This document shows, one piece after another, positions 1 through 12,092 of a stretch of 64,000 nucleotides of DNA. The DNA is taken from positions 1,545,219-1,609,218 of the forward strand of contig NW_015971539.1 in assembly GCF_000182565.1 (NCBI RefSeq), written 5' to 3'. The notes under the pieces are model-generated. The model saw only the letters and a program-made list of their open reading frames with translations, searched no databases and had not been told where the DNA came from. The translations under genes and the position numbers were made by a program. Position 1 is the first letter of the stretch; each line of letters opens with the position of its first letter. The stretch is from Spizellomyces punctatus DAOM BR117. Lineage: Eukaryota; Chytridiomycota; Chytridiomycetes; Spizellomycetales; Spizellomycetaceae.

Positions 1-2413
1 ACCCGACCAGTCGCCACCTCCATGAAAAAATCTGCGGCACTCTCTCCTGCAATATAATATATGTTAGCGCTTTTGTCTAAAATACCGATCTTTAATAGAC
101 CCACCTTCCCGCATAGTGAAGCCTATTCTCTCAAAATACTTGATGGCTTCGGCTCTATGACCAAAATAGATGATCCGTCCGCCCTTCCCGAGCAGTAGCA
201 GATCATCAAACTGGTTGAATGCGGCAGGTGACGGAGAGTGTACCACTGCAGCGATGGTCATGAACTGTTCGCGCGCAATAGTATGCAACAAACTGCAGAC
301 TTCGAATGATGTTGCAGAGTCCAATCCGCTGGTGGGTTCATCCAAGAATAAGACACTTGGAGCAGCCACAAGCTCCATCCCAATATTGACCCGCTTTCGT
401 TGACCACCACTAAAAGTGTGAACTGCTGCATAAGAGTCCACATCAAAGTAATCACTGCCACAGATGCTGAACGAACCTGATACCGCGTTCTTCTTCATTT
501 CCAATAACGTTATCCATAATGTGATCCAGTCCTAAAAACGATATCGTCTCCAAAACCAGATCCTTCTTTCTCTTGTTAGACCATTCAACCGGAAGTCGCA
601 TGAGAGCGGAATGCTACAAGGATGCAAATCCGAGTAAGATAATTTGCATCAGGTGATGGAGTACCTCGTCACACGAGCTCACCATCAGGATATCACGGAC
701 AGTCAGCTCTCGTAACATCACATCCTCCTGCGGAACAAATCCAATCAACTTGCGGTACTTTGAGAGTTCTTCCTCAATTCCATTGATGCGTATCGTCCCC
801 GAAGTACGTTTGGCTTTATTGGTAAGCAGAGAAACAAAAGTGGTTTTTCCTGCTCCACTGGGACCCATAACAGCGCAAAGACGGCCAGGTTTCAAGTCGC
901 CAGTGACTCCCTGTACGTGTGATCAGAGTTAGCAATGGCCTGCGGACGTCCTCAGCTCTTTAACATCCATTACCCTCATGATCTCGACGCCGGTGGGGAG
1001 GGTGAACCCCAGGTTCTCGAACTCAATTTCAAATCTCTTGTGTTCATCCGATTTTGCGGGTGGGGAGGACGCGTCACCAACAAAGTCTGGCACATCATGC
1101 TCATCTTCCGAGTCTGACTCCGCGTCGCCAACCAGCAATCCTGTCTTATTTGTTCCAGCCTCCATGATAGCCGCTTTTTGCTCCTCCTTCCCTGCCGCAC
1201 TTGCCATACTTGCATCCAGCCGTTTGCGATACTTTATATTGCGTTTCCTCACCATATACTTGCGGATTTGAAAAAAATGTCGACATTACCACAAAGACTG
1301 CGGCAAGCAAAATTAGGATCCCAATCCGCGAGACCGATTTTGTGCCCTCAGGGCAGTATGCTAAAAACGAGCAGCTGATGGGCTCCACCGAGCCGACTGG
1401 ACACCAGCTGCCGGATGGGCACACATGAACTTCGGCAGGGGTTGGACAGTAGAAGCCTGGACAGCAGTAGGCCGGCTGGTATGTATCTGGCGGACAAAGG
1501 AAACCTGGCGTGCACAAGTTCCGAGTGTTCTCAGTGCCATTGATATTGTCACCAGGCGTTTGGCAAAAGTGCCTAATAACAAAGAAGCGCGCGAGTTAGA
1601 AGCACGAATATTATGGTATCTAGAGCGTATCGACGTACCCAGCTGCACATGTCCAATTAGCTCGCAAATACGTGCAATTCAAGCCAGCTTGCTGTTAATG
1701 AAGCCTGTTAGCTGAAGATAATCTATTGGCATGCTACATAGGGGCGCACCTCCAGTGCAGAAGCCTGAGTCACATCTGCTGCCAGCACGCCTGCGGCCAA
1801 TAAAAGGGAAGACGTCTTCTTGTCGGAATCCATGCCTTTTACCAAATTATCCACCGCGGTTTGGTTACTGGAGAACTGATTAAGGGCATCTGAAACTGTC
1901 TGGTTCTGCGACTGCAAAGGCGTTAGCTAATGCAGTGTTTTTGGGGATCACTCAATATCGCAGACCAACCTGTCTCGAGGTTGTATTGTTGTTATTGTTG
2001 ATGGACGGAGGAACTTCCTGCCTGGTCACCTGATTTTCTGGAAGGAAATTGCCTTGTGGAGGGAAACGATCAGATGGCATTCCGGGAAACCTTTGCGGCG
2101 GCTGTTGACGATCAACTGGAGGGCCAAGCGGTGGGCCAAGCGGTGGGCCAAGCGGTGGGCCAACAGGCGGACCAACCGGCGGACCCACTGGCGGGCCATT
2201 TGGCGGTGAACCAAATGGCGGGCCAAATGGTGGCCCGGGTTCGAAGGGTGGTGAAGGAGGACCGGGTGGACCTGCTGCAGAAACGAATGGCCACGGTTCC
2301 CTCAACGTTTGGGGAGAGTGATCTTGGCGCCATCTTTGTCCGGCGAAGCTGCCGGATGCCATGGACACGGCGAAAAGGAATACAAGCAAGGTTGCCACAA
2401 CATGGCGATTCAT
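1..2413 (-). CDS. ABCG-family half-transporter with Cys-rich ectodomain (5' part; runs off left edge)
   Basis: ATP-driven membrane exporter subunit of the White/ABCG type, most like the ADP1/ABCG24-28 subgroup. The start at 2413 opens MNRHVVATLLVFLFAVSMAS, a good signal peptide, followed by a Gly-Pro-Pro repeat region, an Asn/Gln-rich stretch and a cysteine-rich ectodomain (about 1370-1517, many CPxG-type motifs). One membrane segment (ILILLAAVFVVM) precedes the nucleotide-binding domain, which shows Walker A GPSGAGKTT (about 850), signature SGGQRKRVN and Walker B VLFLDEPTSGLD (about 330-400). A clean intron join restores ERGISGGQRKR at about 410-470. The last visible exon (1-55) reads ESAADFFMEVATGR, so the transmembrane domain lies left of the window. 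The family is firm; the substrate is unknown. Confidence 0.9.
2120..2240. repeat. 12-bp tandem repeat coding for Gly-Pro-Pro units
   Basis: Repeats of the unit GGGCCAAGCGGT (plus strand), degenerating to the right, sit inside the first exon of the ABCG gene. On the coding (minus) strand they give about ten collagen-like GPP-L/V units just after the signal peptide. The length is expected to vary between strains. Confidence 0.8.
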
Positions 2414-3130
2414 CGCTGCACAGTACGAGTTTGAACGGGTGGGGTTTGCGTAAACGGGGGTTCCATCACCCGTCGTCGAAAATAATAAAAACGACGACAA
2501 GCGTTTTGAGGTTGTGCTTTGCTGGCTGAACACGAGGCTCAGCAAGCGCACAGCTTCTTTTGCACAGCCTCCACCATCAATTTCTTTTTGTCCAGATTTG
2601 TCCGAAAATGAACTGCACTGCCACCCGGCGCTGATGAGGTAAGCAGGCGGGGCTTTCGGCGCGAACGGAGTGGGGCGGGCGGGCATTGTGAACGGAGGAA
2701 CCGAGCTTACGACTGTTCCTAAAGCAGGCAAGCTTTGGAATATTGGCATACCAGGGGTCTCTTTGGAGAGTAGAGAATGGTGAATTCACATACGTTGTCT
2801 GTGCGTCAAAGAGTACTCATCAGCACACCCAGGGAACCGACCACAGCCTCCAAAAGGGTGGTTTCAGGGTTGCTTCAATGTTCGGCTTTGGCAAGATGTT
2901 ATCCTCAGCATTGAATTATCAAGGGCATTAATGTGCAGCAATGCCCGCAGGTGCAGCCACTGGAAGGATCCATCAGTGTCCCAGTGTCGTAAGCAGTCAG
3001 GCTATCATATGGTTGGCCCAGTCCGAGCAAAGATCAAAAAGTGACCCACCCTCATTTGTCCGCATCATCTTTGAAAAACCTAGTAAAAACCACACAGAAA
3101 TAGTGAACGACCAGTGTCCTTTAGCAAAAC
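2414..3130. other. Intergenic, divergent promoter region
   Basis: About 700 bp separates the ABCG start (minus) from the next start (plus). Short open frames exist on both strands, but none has recognisable protein features or convincing splice joins. It probably holds both promoters and 5' leaders. Confidence 0.5.
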
Positions 3131-4620
3131 ATGCTTGCGGTTTCGCCATCATCATCTCGAGCATGTTCACCTGCTCCTCCACCAGGCTCGGCAACTTCTC
3201 GTCGGAAGCCAGTGGGGAAATACCGTGGAATGGAAGCCGATACAATGAGTCGATGCGACTCCATCATGACCGATACCTCTACTTCCAGTAGATGGTCGCG
3301 AGGGTTTCGTTTTCGACGCAACACTGGCTCTATCAGAAGGTGCAAGTCCTTCAGTTTGCTAATGGTTCTTTATTTGCTTTGCCTAAAACCACTTTTGTAG
3401 TACCACATCTACCATGAGCAGTCGACAAAAATTGACGCAATTGTTCAAGCGTCTGGCTTTGCGTTTGGGTGTCGGAAGTAACCTCTCCAGCTATGACTTG
3501 AGCATGGAGTCTCAGCATTCAGTTCCGACAAGCTCAGCTGCCTCAGTGGCGGCAATGCAACTGGACGACATCTCCATCAGATGGGGATCTACCTCACGTC
3601 GATACGGAGGAGCCGGAGTCTCCAATATACGCCCCAGTGGTCCTAGACGTATGCAATCTGATGATGCTGCGGCTGTCTGGGCCAATGTGATCGCCAAGTA
3701 AGGACCACCAATGTTATTACAAACGGGTTCTGCTTTTTTAACACTCGCTGTGAAGGCATGCTCATACAACAAAAGGGAGTGCACAGGCACGGGCGTTTCG
3801 TCATTTACTGCAAGAAAGGGACGACGCTCGTGCAGAATGTGTTCGCCTAAAATCATCTGTGGGCAAGCAGGTGCCCAATGGTACTGACACTTTGGGGGAA
3901 ATAGGGAGAATTTGTGGGGATTTGAAAGTGGCATTGAGTTCTTTCAAAGAAAGTTTGCCAGCAAAAGACGCCATTGCAGCACCAGATACAACCGTAGCCC
4001 CGCTGGAGGCTATATATTCTAGACTTGAGGAGCTAACGCAGGCGCTCGAGGTAAGCGTGAAAATGAAAGCATTCGATGTGAACATGGGTATTAAGCGCAA
4101 CACAATGTACCAGCGTGTCATCGAGCCTCAAACCAATAACGAACCCACGAAACCGGTCATCCGAAAGCCATCTGCAAAACCCACCGCTCCATCTCCTCGC
4201 GTCTCACGCCAAAGTTCAGTACGTACCCTAGCGGACACAGCACAAGCCACCCGCATACCGACGCCTGCCTCACAGATGCACACTGAGCAAGGGCAGGATC
4301 TGAGCAATGCGCCACCCACGGAACAACCACCGTCTCAACTGATCACCGCCTTGCCCGACAACAAAACCACTACCGAGGATTCTGATACTTTTGCGCGTGA
4401 CTTGTGTGGCAGAATTGAGAAGGTCTTTGCTGGGAACGAAAACGTGGAAGAGGCAGCTCATGTGGTTACGCCTACACCCAAGGTTCAACCACGCCCCCCT
4501 CGCCGTACTCGCACACTAATTGTCCGCAAGGAGCGAGAACAACCTGATGGCGGGAAGCCCATGGAAGGCTCTGATACTGATAACATCAAAAACGATGACG
4601 TCGTAGCAAGTACATCTTAG
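3131..4620 (+). CDS. Unrecognised Ser/Pro-rich protein with a short helical centre
   Basis: Three exons join in frame: 3131-3339, 3401-3697 and 3756-4620, with introns beginning GTGCAA and GTAAGG and ending TTTGTAG and TGTGAAG. The protein starts MLAVSPSSSRACSPAPPPGS and is basic and Ser/Pro-rich at the N terminus. The centre, just after the second join, is charged and helical (RHLLQERDDARAECVRLKSS) and may be coiled coil. The long C-terminal tail is rich in Pro, Thr and Ser, with a basic patch PRPPRRTRTLIVRKERE near the end. No signal peptide, membrane segment or catalytic motif is visible. It could be a cytoskeletal or signalling scaffold, but I do not recognise it. An upstream non-coding exon is possible. 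Confidence 0.6.
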
Positions 4621-4662
4621 TCCGCGGCCAGTTTCGTGATACGCAAGCTATACACGTCCATC

Positions 4663-6066
4663 TCAAACTGAATATATTTTGCGCAACTCCTCCGTGGTCG
4701 TTGGAAGAAACGTAATAGGGCACCGCTCATGCTCCTCCACGTACTTGTAAATACATGGATAGCAGAAGACATAGCCAGATGGTAACATGGTGGGGTTTGT
4801 TCGTTGTTTTGTACAGAGAGGGCATATTGAAGGATCGGTAGGCAGAGGCACACCTGCAGGATTTGGCTGGACGAAAATTGTGTAAGGTGCTATGCTAATC
4901 CGCAGGGCAACACAAATATATACCTCAAGAGGTTTTGGTGGTGGTGGTATTGGTTGATTGCCCGCTTGTTTATGGTACTCGGAAGTGTACCACCATTCCA
5001 GGAATTTGAAAAAGAATATAGACATTGGCAATGCGTATTTGAGAAAGTCAAACCCTCGTGACACAATGGTTGCGAGCAAGTGTCGCAGGACACGAAGGCG
5101 GGATGCATTTTGTAATGCCGCTTCACTCGCTTTTTTAAGGACTTGTTGGCGATCTTCATGATCCCGCTACATGACAAACGGCATTAATTTTGAAAGTGGG
5201 GTTTTGAAACATTTTCGACTTACATAGTCCTTTGCACCCATTCGGCGGATTTGGAGTCCGCACAGATGAAGCCATGGTGAATAATAGTCCGTCTTGCCAT
5301 ACATGTAGCCAATTTGATACACAAAGATAAAGGCCTGATAGCTGGCGTTTATGTAGGGATATGTCCGTTGGAAGATTTTCTTTGCCAATTTTCGTAAACG
5401 GATGGGCAGCGGTTCCTATTTTACGAATTAGCTTCACTTGGATACGCAGATTCGTGCTTGATACAACCTCCAATGTGCTCCCCTCCTCGACGTTCGAAAA
5501 GAGGTCACCAAATATACGGCTTCCGGGTCCACCTGTAGTGCTCTCGTACAGCTCATCCAGCTTGGTCTTGGCATACGGAAGGGCAACCTGAACCAAACGT
5601 AACGGGTTACCTATGTGGCGCAGACAAAGACATAGGATGTATGCACGAACCAAAAGTACTAAAGATCGCCATATTTGGGAAGAGCTCAAATGTTCAAGAC
5701 CCTTCCTTCGTCGAGTTGGACCTGCTGCAGACCGTTTCAGGCCATAAAAGTGCTCTGCAAAAGAGGCATCTGCAAACAGATACATAAGCAAGCGCACACA
5801 TCGACCAATTTCAAGGTCATCATAGATCTGAACGTACTCCACTCTCTTAGGTAGTGCTGCTCTATTAACAGCATGAGAATTGCAAAAACTTCATCGTGTC
5901 TGTTCACCAGACGGAGAAGATGTCGTGGATATCTCTGTGCGTAAACTGCCAGAACATAGCGTAGTGCAGGCTTCAATAGGTCCCGCATTTTGTCTTGAGC
6001 AATCAACTCGAATACCGAGGGACGATAGACATCTGCGGCAGCCCCAATATTGCTTAAATACTCCAT
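4663..6066 (-). CDS. PEX12: Peroxisome biogenesis RING protein PEX12
   Basis: Subunit of the PEX2-PEX10-PEX12 RING ligase in the peroxisomal membrane, which ubiquitinates the PEX5 import receptor. The N terminus MEYLSNIGAAADVYRPSVFE and the join across an intron at about 5759-5826, giving HYLREWNASFAEHFYGLKR, are characteristic of the family. The C terminus carries the reduced RING: CPLCTKQRTNP, then FCYPCIYKYV and ERCPIT. PEX12 RINGs bind a single zinc, and this one looks the same. Met at 6084 is an alternative start six codons upstream. The gene is divergent from the SMARCD gene across about 255 bp. Confidence 0.93.
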
Positions 6067-6153
6067 CTTTAATGAAAATTGCAATCAGAGAAGCGCAAGA
6101 AGTCCAAACACCAGATTTGCAGTTGAAGGCTGGCCTGCTGTGTGAGTCAACCT

Positions 6154-6167
6154 GTTGCTATGGTTAT
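6154..6167. promoter_or_regulatory. Degenerate RFX X-box-like site
   Basis: GTTGCTATGGTTAT lies 88 bp upstream of PEX12 and 155 bp upstream of the SMARCD start. It matches one half of the RFX consensus GTNRCC-N(0-3)-RGYAAC with one mismatch, and the other half poorly. It is listed because better copies recur in other promoters of the window. Confidence 0.25.
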
Positions 6168-6321
6168 CGCTATAACGCGACGAGTCTGGCTCTCGTAACG
6201 CAACTTTTGTTGAGATCATTGGCAGGCTTTAGCCCTCTGAAAGCAGAACAACCCAAGAAACTTATTCACTGAATATCGATACTCAGCGTAACACCTTTGG
6301 GAACGGGCTGCGGCGGACACA

Positions 6322-8463
6322 ATGACCTCTTTGCCACCTTACGGGAGTCCTGCTGGCCTGGGCCGCGGAGGAGCTATGGGCGGAAGTGTGCCCCATTCAT
6401 ACGCATCACCGTTCAATGTCCCTGGAGGAGGCGCAGGAATGCCCTCAAATACACCAGCTCAGGTTGGAATACGCCCGGAAAAGGTGGCGCCTAAAAAAGC
6501 AGCCAGGCCATCAGTGTGATACCATACGCTAATGTGCTAAATTATGCCCTCTCCGTACTAGTTCTATCAACGATCTGCACCGGGACCAATGCCGTCTGGA
6601 CTTGCTGCGAGTCCCGTTCCGGCGCCAGCTCCTTCTGCTATGATGCCCAAGCGCCCAGCAGAAACAGCGCCTTCAGGAAAACCAAAGTAAACGAAGTATT
6701 TCGAGTGTCGTCTTTAGAGATCGTCTTCCTTACACCATATCTTTTTTCAGACGAAAGCGACCAGCAGATCGAGTGCTACCAAAGAAGGCAAGCATACTGC
6801 GTCGCGCCGCTTATCATAGAAACTCGTCTAATGTCCAATTTATGCAGATAGAGGCATATATACCAGAGTCGAGACTTTACACACAATTACAAGAGGTCGA
6901 GAAAAAGTTGGATGCTACCATCAGTCGGAAGAAACTGGACATGATGGAGCAGAAAAATCAGCTAAAGGTATGAAATCGATGCAAATAAGGTACGGCCCCG
7001 GACATTTATCTTACGTGCTCCACAGCCCTCGAAACGCACATTACGAATATTTCTATCCAACTTATCTTCCGATCAATACGTGGAGATGAATCCTTTGAGT
7101 GAAAATGAGGATGTATTTAGTTTGGAAAGTATGCGAGCTCCGTCATGGACGCTACGAATTGAAGGGCGACTTCTAGACGTAGGTCTTGGAAAGAGCGATC
7201 GATTTGGGCATATGTTGACAATTTGTATCAGCTCCCGAATAGCCGAAAACCGCAGGCAAATCCACCAAAGTTTTCAACTTTTGTGCGATCGGTAATTGTG
7301 GAGCTACAACGCGACAAGGATCTATACCCTGAAGGCAACATCATAGAGGTATGTTACGCAAGTGAACCTTCATGTGAACAAGCACTGATCACTATTTGAA
7401 AACCAGTGGCATCGAGGAGAAGGGTCTCCTGACTGCGACGGCTTCGAGATCAAGAGAAAGGGCGACAGCGATGTCAACGCAAAGATCTTGATCTACCTCG
7501 ATCACAAGCCTGAGAAGGTTAAACTCTCAACGTCGTTGTCGAAGCTTTTGGACATACATACGGACACTCCCACCAATGTCATCATGGCCTTGTGGCAGTA
7601 TGTGAAGGTTGGTTGCGGTGGATAAAGCTTCCAGCATACAGCATCTGATGAGTTCGGTCTGGTAGTCTCAAAAGCTACAGGATCCTGATGACAAACGGTT
7701 TATCAACTGCGACGAACAATTGCGACAGGTAATTATGTCTGACTACACAGGATGGAAGAGATGTCCTTAATGAATAGGGACCTTTGCCATAGATTTTGGG
7801 TCAACCAAGGATAACGTTTGCACACATGCCCGAACTATTGCGTGCGCATTTCGCTCCTCCCGACCCTATTGTGCTGGAATACACAGTAAGGTATTGTCGG
7901 GCGTCGTCTGCTACTATTGACGCATTTGGATCTAATCTCGGACAGTAGAACGGATAAGGAGCAGAACGTATCGCAGTTCGCGTATGATGTTGAGGTTGAA
8001 GTACCTAACCCTATGCGAGAACGTCTGGAGCAGACGCTGGTATCAAATCCTCAACTTCAAAGGGACATTGGGCAGTTGGATGATAAGGTTAGTTTTCAAA
8101 AGTTTGGAAGCCAGCAATTAGGTCGCGGAATACTTATTGCATGCCTACCGTGCCATGTAGATTACCACCTTGATACAAACAATCAACCATTGCAAGCTGA
8201 AACGAGATTTTATGCTCTCGTTTGCTAACGACCCTATTGGGTTCCTCAACCAATGGATGGCCAGTCAGAGCCGGGACCTGGAGGTACACAACTACAAGCT
8301 TGGTGGCGACGTAGGAGATGTATCTGACCTCATGACTTTCCTTTAGGTAATTCTTGGCGACACGCGATTCAACCTGGAAGAGACACGGAGAGCAACCTTC
8401 TTCGATCATTCTGTCGTGCAGGAGGCTGTTTTCCATCATTTGCGACAAAAAGATATCGAATGA
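6322..8463 (+). CDS. SWI/SNF chromatin-remodelling subunit (SMARCD/BAF60, Snf12/Rsc6 type) with SWIB domain
   Basis: Accessory subunit of SWI/SNF-class remodelling complexes in the nucleus. The gene has many small exons. The N terminus ([17 protein letters not shown]) is Gly/Pro/Met-rich, as in BAF60. Then come the conserved [20 protein letters not shown] and LRIFLSN blocks and [12 protein letters not shown]. The SWIB/MDM2 fold covers roughly 7500-7850 ([48 protein letters not shown]). The C-terminal helices include [16 protein letters not shown]. Stop TGA is at 8461-8463. It ends tail-to-tail with NOP53. Confidence 0.92.
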
Positions 8464-8639
8464 TTATTGGGTTTGTCGACGATTATATTTAATCTGACAG
8501 ATTGTCGCCAGTAAAAAAATAGTACAAAAGTAAAACCTTAACGACCAAACGCATTATCTATGTGCAGTGGATAAGTTAAGTAACAGTCCCCATCAGTCGG
8601 GCAATTCTGTACAAGATATCAGTGATGATGTCGAAGATC

Positions 8640-10217
8640 TTATTTAAAACGCTTATAGTCGTGCGTTTCCACTTCCTTCCGTCTGTATTTCAAGCGTTTT
8701 CTGTAATTTTGATTGATGACGTTAGTTAATGGGTAGCTGAAGGGATACGCCGTGCCCGTTTGTGCTACTTACGAAACAGGCACTCGAGCTTCAATCAAAC
8801 TTCGCTTCTGCAAGCTAAGGAAACGATCTTTGAACAGGTTACCCTCAGGCTTCAACTCCCGCAGGGAATCCGGAAGATCCTCGGTCAGTTGTACGTCCAT
8901 TGGTAATGCCTTAAACCTATGATATATGTCTGTGTCAGATTACAATGTTCTGCTGGCACATGCTGGCTTCACCGGGAGGTTGTATACTCACAGATGGGGT
9001 CCCAACCGCTTTGTCTCCCGCTTAGCCTTCTCTTCCTGCAATTTTGCTCGTTCCTCTAATTGCCTTTGTTGCTCCCGCTCCTGCTGCGTTACTACCTTGT
9101 TTATCTCACCAAGCCGATTGAGCTGCTTTGCTAATAGCTTTTCCTCGCGCTGCTTCTCTGCCTCCCGCTCCTTGGCCGCCCGTCTTAGTTCCTTGTTACG
9201 TTGTGCCTTCGTTTTTCGTGCTTCGGTCACCATTCTGGTATGACTCAGACCATCATCTTTTGATGACGTGGCCGCCGCTGTCTCCACACCTCCGTCCTCT
9301 TGCTCCCCGTTCTCTTCTTCATCATCTGAGTCACCAAAGAAGGTTTCATCATCTAAATTATCTAACTCGGCAGGATATGAAAGCTTCTTTAATGTGTGCT
9401 CCTTTTGCTTCAGTTTCGCAACCTCCTCATCAACAGCATTTCGTAGGGCTCGCTGGTGGTCGTCAAAGCTTGGGTTATAAGATGCACCCTCATGTGTGAG
9501 TTCCACAGCAGGTATCGCAATTGGCTTTTCTACAGGTAGATTTGGTTTTTTCACGGGCTTCGGTTTGGTAACTTCAAGGTATTCAGTAGAATCGTCAACA
9601 ACATCCGTGACTGCCCACAGATCAAAACCTCCCTTCTTCTGTGCCAATTTCCGTCTTTTTTCCGCCAGTCGCCTGGCCCTCTCCTCTGCAGCAGCTCCCA
9701 CGCTCGCAGCACCAGTCTCTAATTTCCGTTTCGCCAAGCGGTCAATCAAAGCCGCGTTTGTTTTTGATGCTTGTCTCACTTTCACGCCAGGTACCTCGAC
9801 TTTGACCGTCGACTTTGCAGTGCTTCGTGAGGTTACGCCAGAAAGTGCGGAACTCGGCGTTAGGATTTCATCGATACGAAGCTTTGAGTGTTTGTAGCGG
9901 CGCTTAATTTCGGCATCCCCAGCCTTATCGGTGAAAAAGAGAGCGTTGTCTGCCTTTTTATGGAGAGGACCGCTGTTAACAATTATAAGCGTCAGCATGA
10001 CGTCTGATAGCAGATGCCCTTCCCGTTCCAGTTCCTTTCAGCACATGCTTCCACCGAGTCCCATTCCTCAAACCACCTACCCGAGACGCTCTTCACTTCT
10101 CAGTTCATGCAGTTGTTCCTCCACTTCGGTCACATCCACATTTTTTCTCCATGCTTTCTTGCCTTTGCGGCTAGGCTTGGCAGCCTTTTTGGTTGTTGTA
10201 CTTGTCTCTACAGACAT
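8640..10217 (-). CDS. NOP53: Ribosome biogenesis protein NOP53 (GLTSCR2 family)
   Basis: Nucleolar factor of 60S assembly; in yeast it recruits the exosome-Mtr4 machinery to trim the 7S pre-rRNA. The first exon reads MSVETSTTTKKAAKPSRKG, then KAWRKNVDVTEVEEQL, the family hallmark. The large second exon starts with the FFTDKAGD and RIDEILTP blocks and continues through a long Lys/Arg/Glu-rich helical region. The C-terminal block is LTEDLPDSLRELKPEGNLF, then a last short exon ending YRRKEVETHDYKRFK. Stop is at 8640-8642. It is divergent from SPT2 (about 280 bp between starts), placing two nuclear genes head-to-head. Confidence 0.92.
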
Positions 10218-10500
10218 TGTTCCGATGGTGTTAAAAGTTGAGTTCAGCAAAGGTTGAAGACGGAAAGATGTCAAAAAGAAATAAAATGCACAGTCACATT
10301 TCAACAGAGTGCTTGTGCCACTCAGCGCTGCGCAAGCTTTGAAAGCCAAAAACGAAGGTTTTTTATTCTAATCATTAGCTCAACCATTTTCTGCAGCACG
10401 CTTAGGATCGCTAAAGAAACGAAATTCCGCTGGCGGGGTATGAGACAGGTACCATAACGAGTCTGCCTCGTGGCATTCCCGCTTGATTGTGGTAGCAGGG

Positions 10501-12092
10501 ATGAACTTTGGAAAGGATGTAAGTGTCATCCGATCGGGGATGTCTCTATGTGATGATGCAAAAGAAAATTATTAACTCTGTCGACATTGGCAACCTTAGT
10601 TCAGCGAGCTCATGGCTGAGGCTGATCAGACGACGTCACAATTGGAACGGGAAAGGCGCGAGCTGGCGAGAAGGAAGGCTGCGGAAGCTGAACGTGAGCG
10701 ACGTCTGCAAGCCGACGATGCCAAACGTAAAAAGGAACTTCAATCGAAACTGAAATCATCAGCGTCGTCCAACGGTGCGAAGGATTCTCGTTCTGCCAGC
10801 ACATCCGGCCGAAAATCAAGAATAGACGAGCGCAAGAGCCTAGGGGATGAGAAAAAGAAGAAGCCAGCGGGAGGATACAAGAGTGATTTTCTGGAACTTA
10901 TGAAAGAAGCCGAGAAAGTATCCTCGCAGCATAAGAACCTTCTGGAAAAGGGTGCCTCTCGTATAGGTCCAGAACAAGTTATTGAAAAAAAGACTTCAGG
11001 CGAGAGACCCAAAACCTCTGCAGACTTACGTCTTGCAAGGGCACGGAGTCGCACCGAGTCGAAAAATGGGACAGGGAAGCCGGTGAAAGTAGATAGTTTG
11101 AAGACACAGAGAGGATCATTGCGAAGCCAGATAGGCTCACCGAGTGGTAGCGAGGTGGGAAGGCGGTCCGGTGCGCATGAAAAGGTCTCATTGACATCGT
11201 CAAAGGCGCGATTAGACAGTCAGCCCGCTCGGCGTGGAACGTCACCAAACGTGACTTCTCAGGGAGTGTTAAGCAAAAAGAAACCTGATACCGACATCAG
11301 CTCTGTCCGACGGGGAAGTCCCCAAACTGGTAATGCCACAAAGAGAACCTTAACAGATGTTCGCACGAAGGTTGACGTTGCGGGTAAAGCAAGCATTCGA
11401 AAGGAGACCAGTGACTCAAAATTATCATCAACCTACATGGGATCTTCTGAGGAAAAGGGCCGACGAGCTGGGGACACTGGAACAAAAGCTAGGAGCATAA
11501 CGTCGTCTGCGGTTTCCTCGGATAGGGTTAGATCAGCCCCGAGTTCTGTCAAACGTGGACATGATAATGACAGGGACCAAACAATACGGAAAAGGCAGGA
11601 CGATGCGGAGGTTGTGAGCAAGAAGCGCCGGCGATCTGCGGATGCTGCTTCGGATACCAAGTCAGGGGACGGTTTTCGCCGTCCGTACGATATAGATCCC
11701 GATATACAAGCCCTTCGATCTGGAAAAACCTCAGTTGGTGATTTGATCTGGGGTATCTTTGGCAGAAACAAGCGAGAGTAAGTTCTCAGCTTTGACATCG
11801 AGAAGCTAGCTTTCAAGGATATTTACCATTTACTCTAGATATGTCGGGAGGGACGATCTGGATGACAGCGACATGGAGGCCGATATGCGTTCCATTCAGC
11901 GAGAGGAAGCTCGAAGGTATGTGCAGTACCGAGTCACCGAGTCACCTGCAGCGTCGTACTTTTACGTGAACGCTAATCCACTATCCTGCTGCTGACAGTG
12001 CGAGATTAGGAAGACGCGAGGACGAGGACATTGAACGGCAGGAAGAAGAAGCAGAGAAAAGAAGGCGACTGGGAAAGAAGGCAAAAAAGTAA
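10501..12092 (+). CDS. SPT2: SPT2 chromatin protein (histone H3-H4 chaperone)
   Basis: Nuclear chromatin protein that binds H3-H4 and DNA during transcription. A tiny first exon (MNFGKD, 10501-10518) is spliced from GTAAGT to the exon beginning FSELMAEADQ. Most of the protein is basic, disordered and Ser/Lys/Arg-rich. The conserved C-terminal SPT2 domain spans the last three exons: PYDIDPDIQALRSG, then GRDDLDDSDMEADMRSIQRE, then RREDEDIERQEEE and a Lys-rich end. Stop TAA is at 12090-12092. Confidence 0.9.

Noticed and set aside
4617-4853. Minus-strand frame ending SLRITKLAAD
   Set aside because: Another frame of the PEX12 RING exon; the RING cysteines are in the chosen frame.
9128-9897. Plus-strand Ser/Phe/Leu-rich frames
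   Set aside because: Antisense of the Lys/Glu-rich NOP53 exon, a common artefact.
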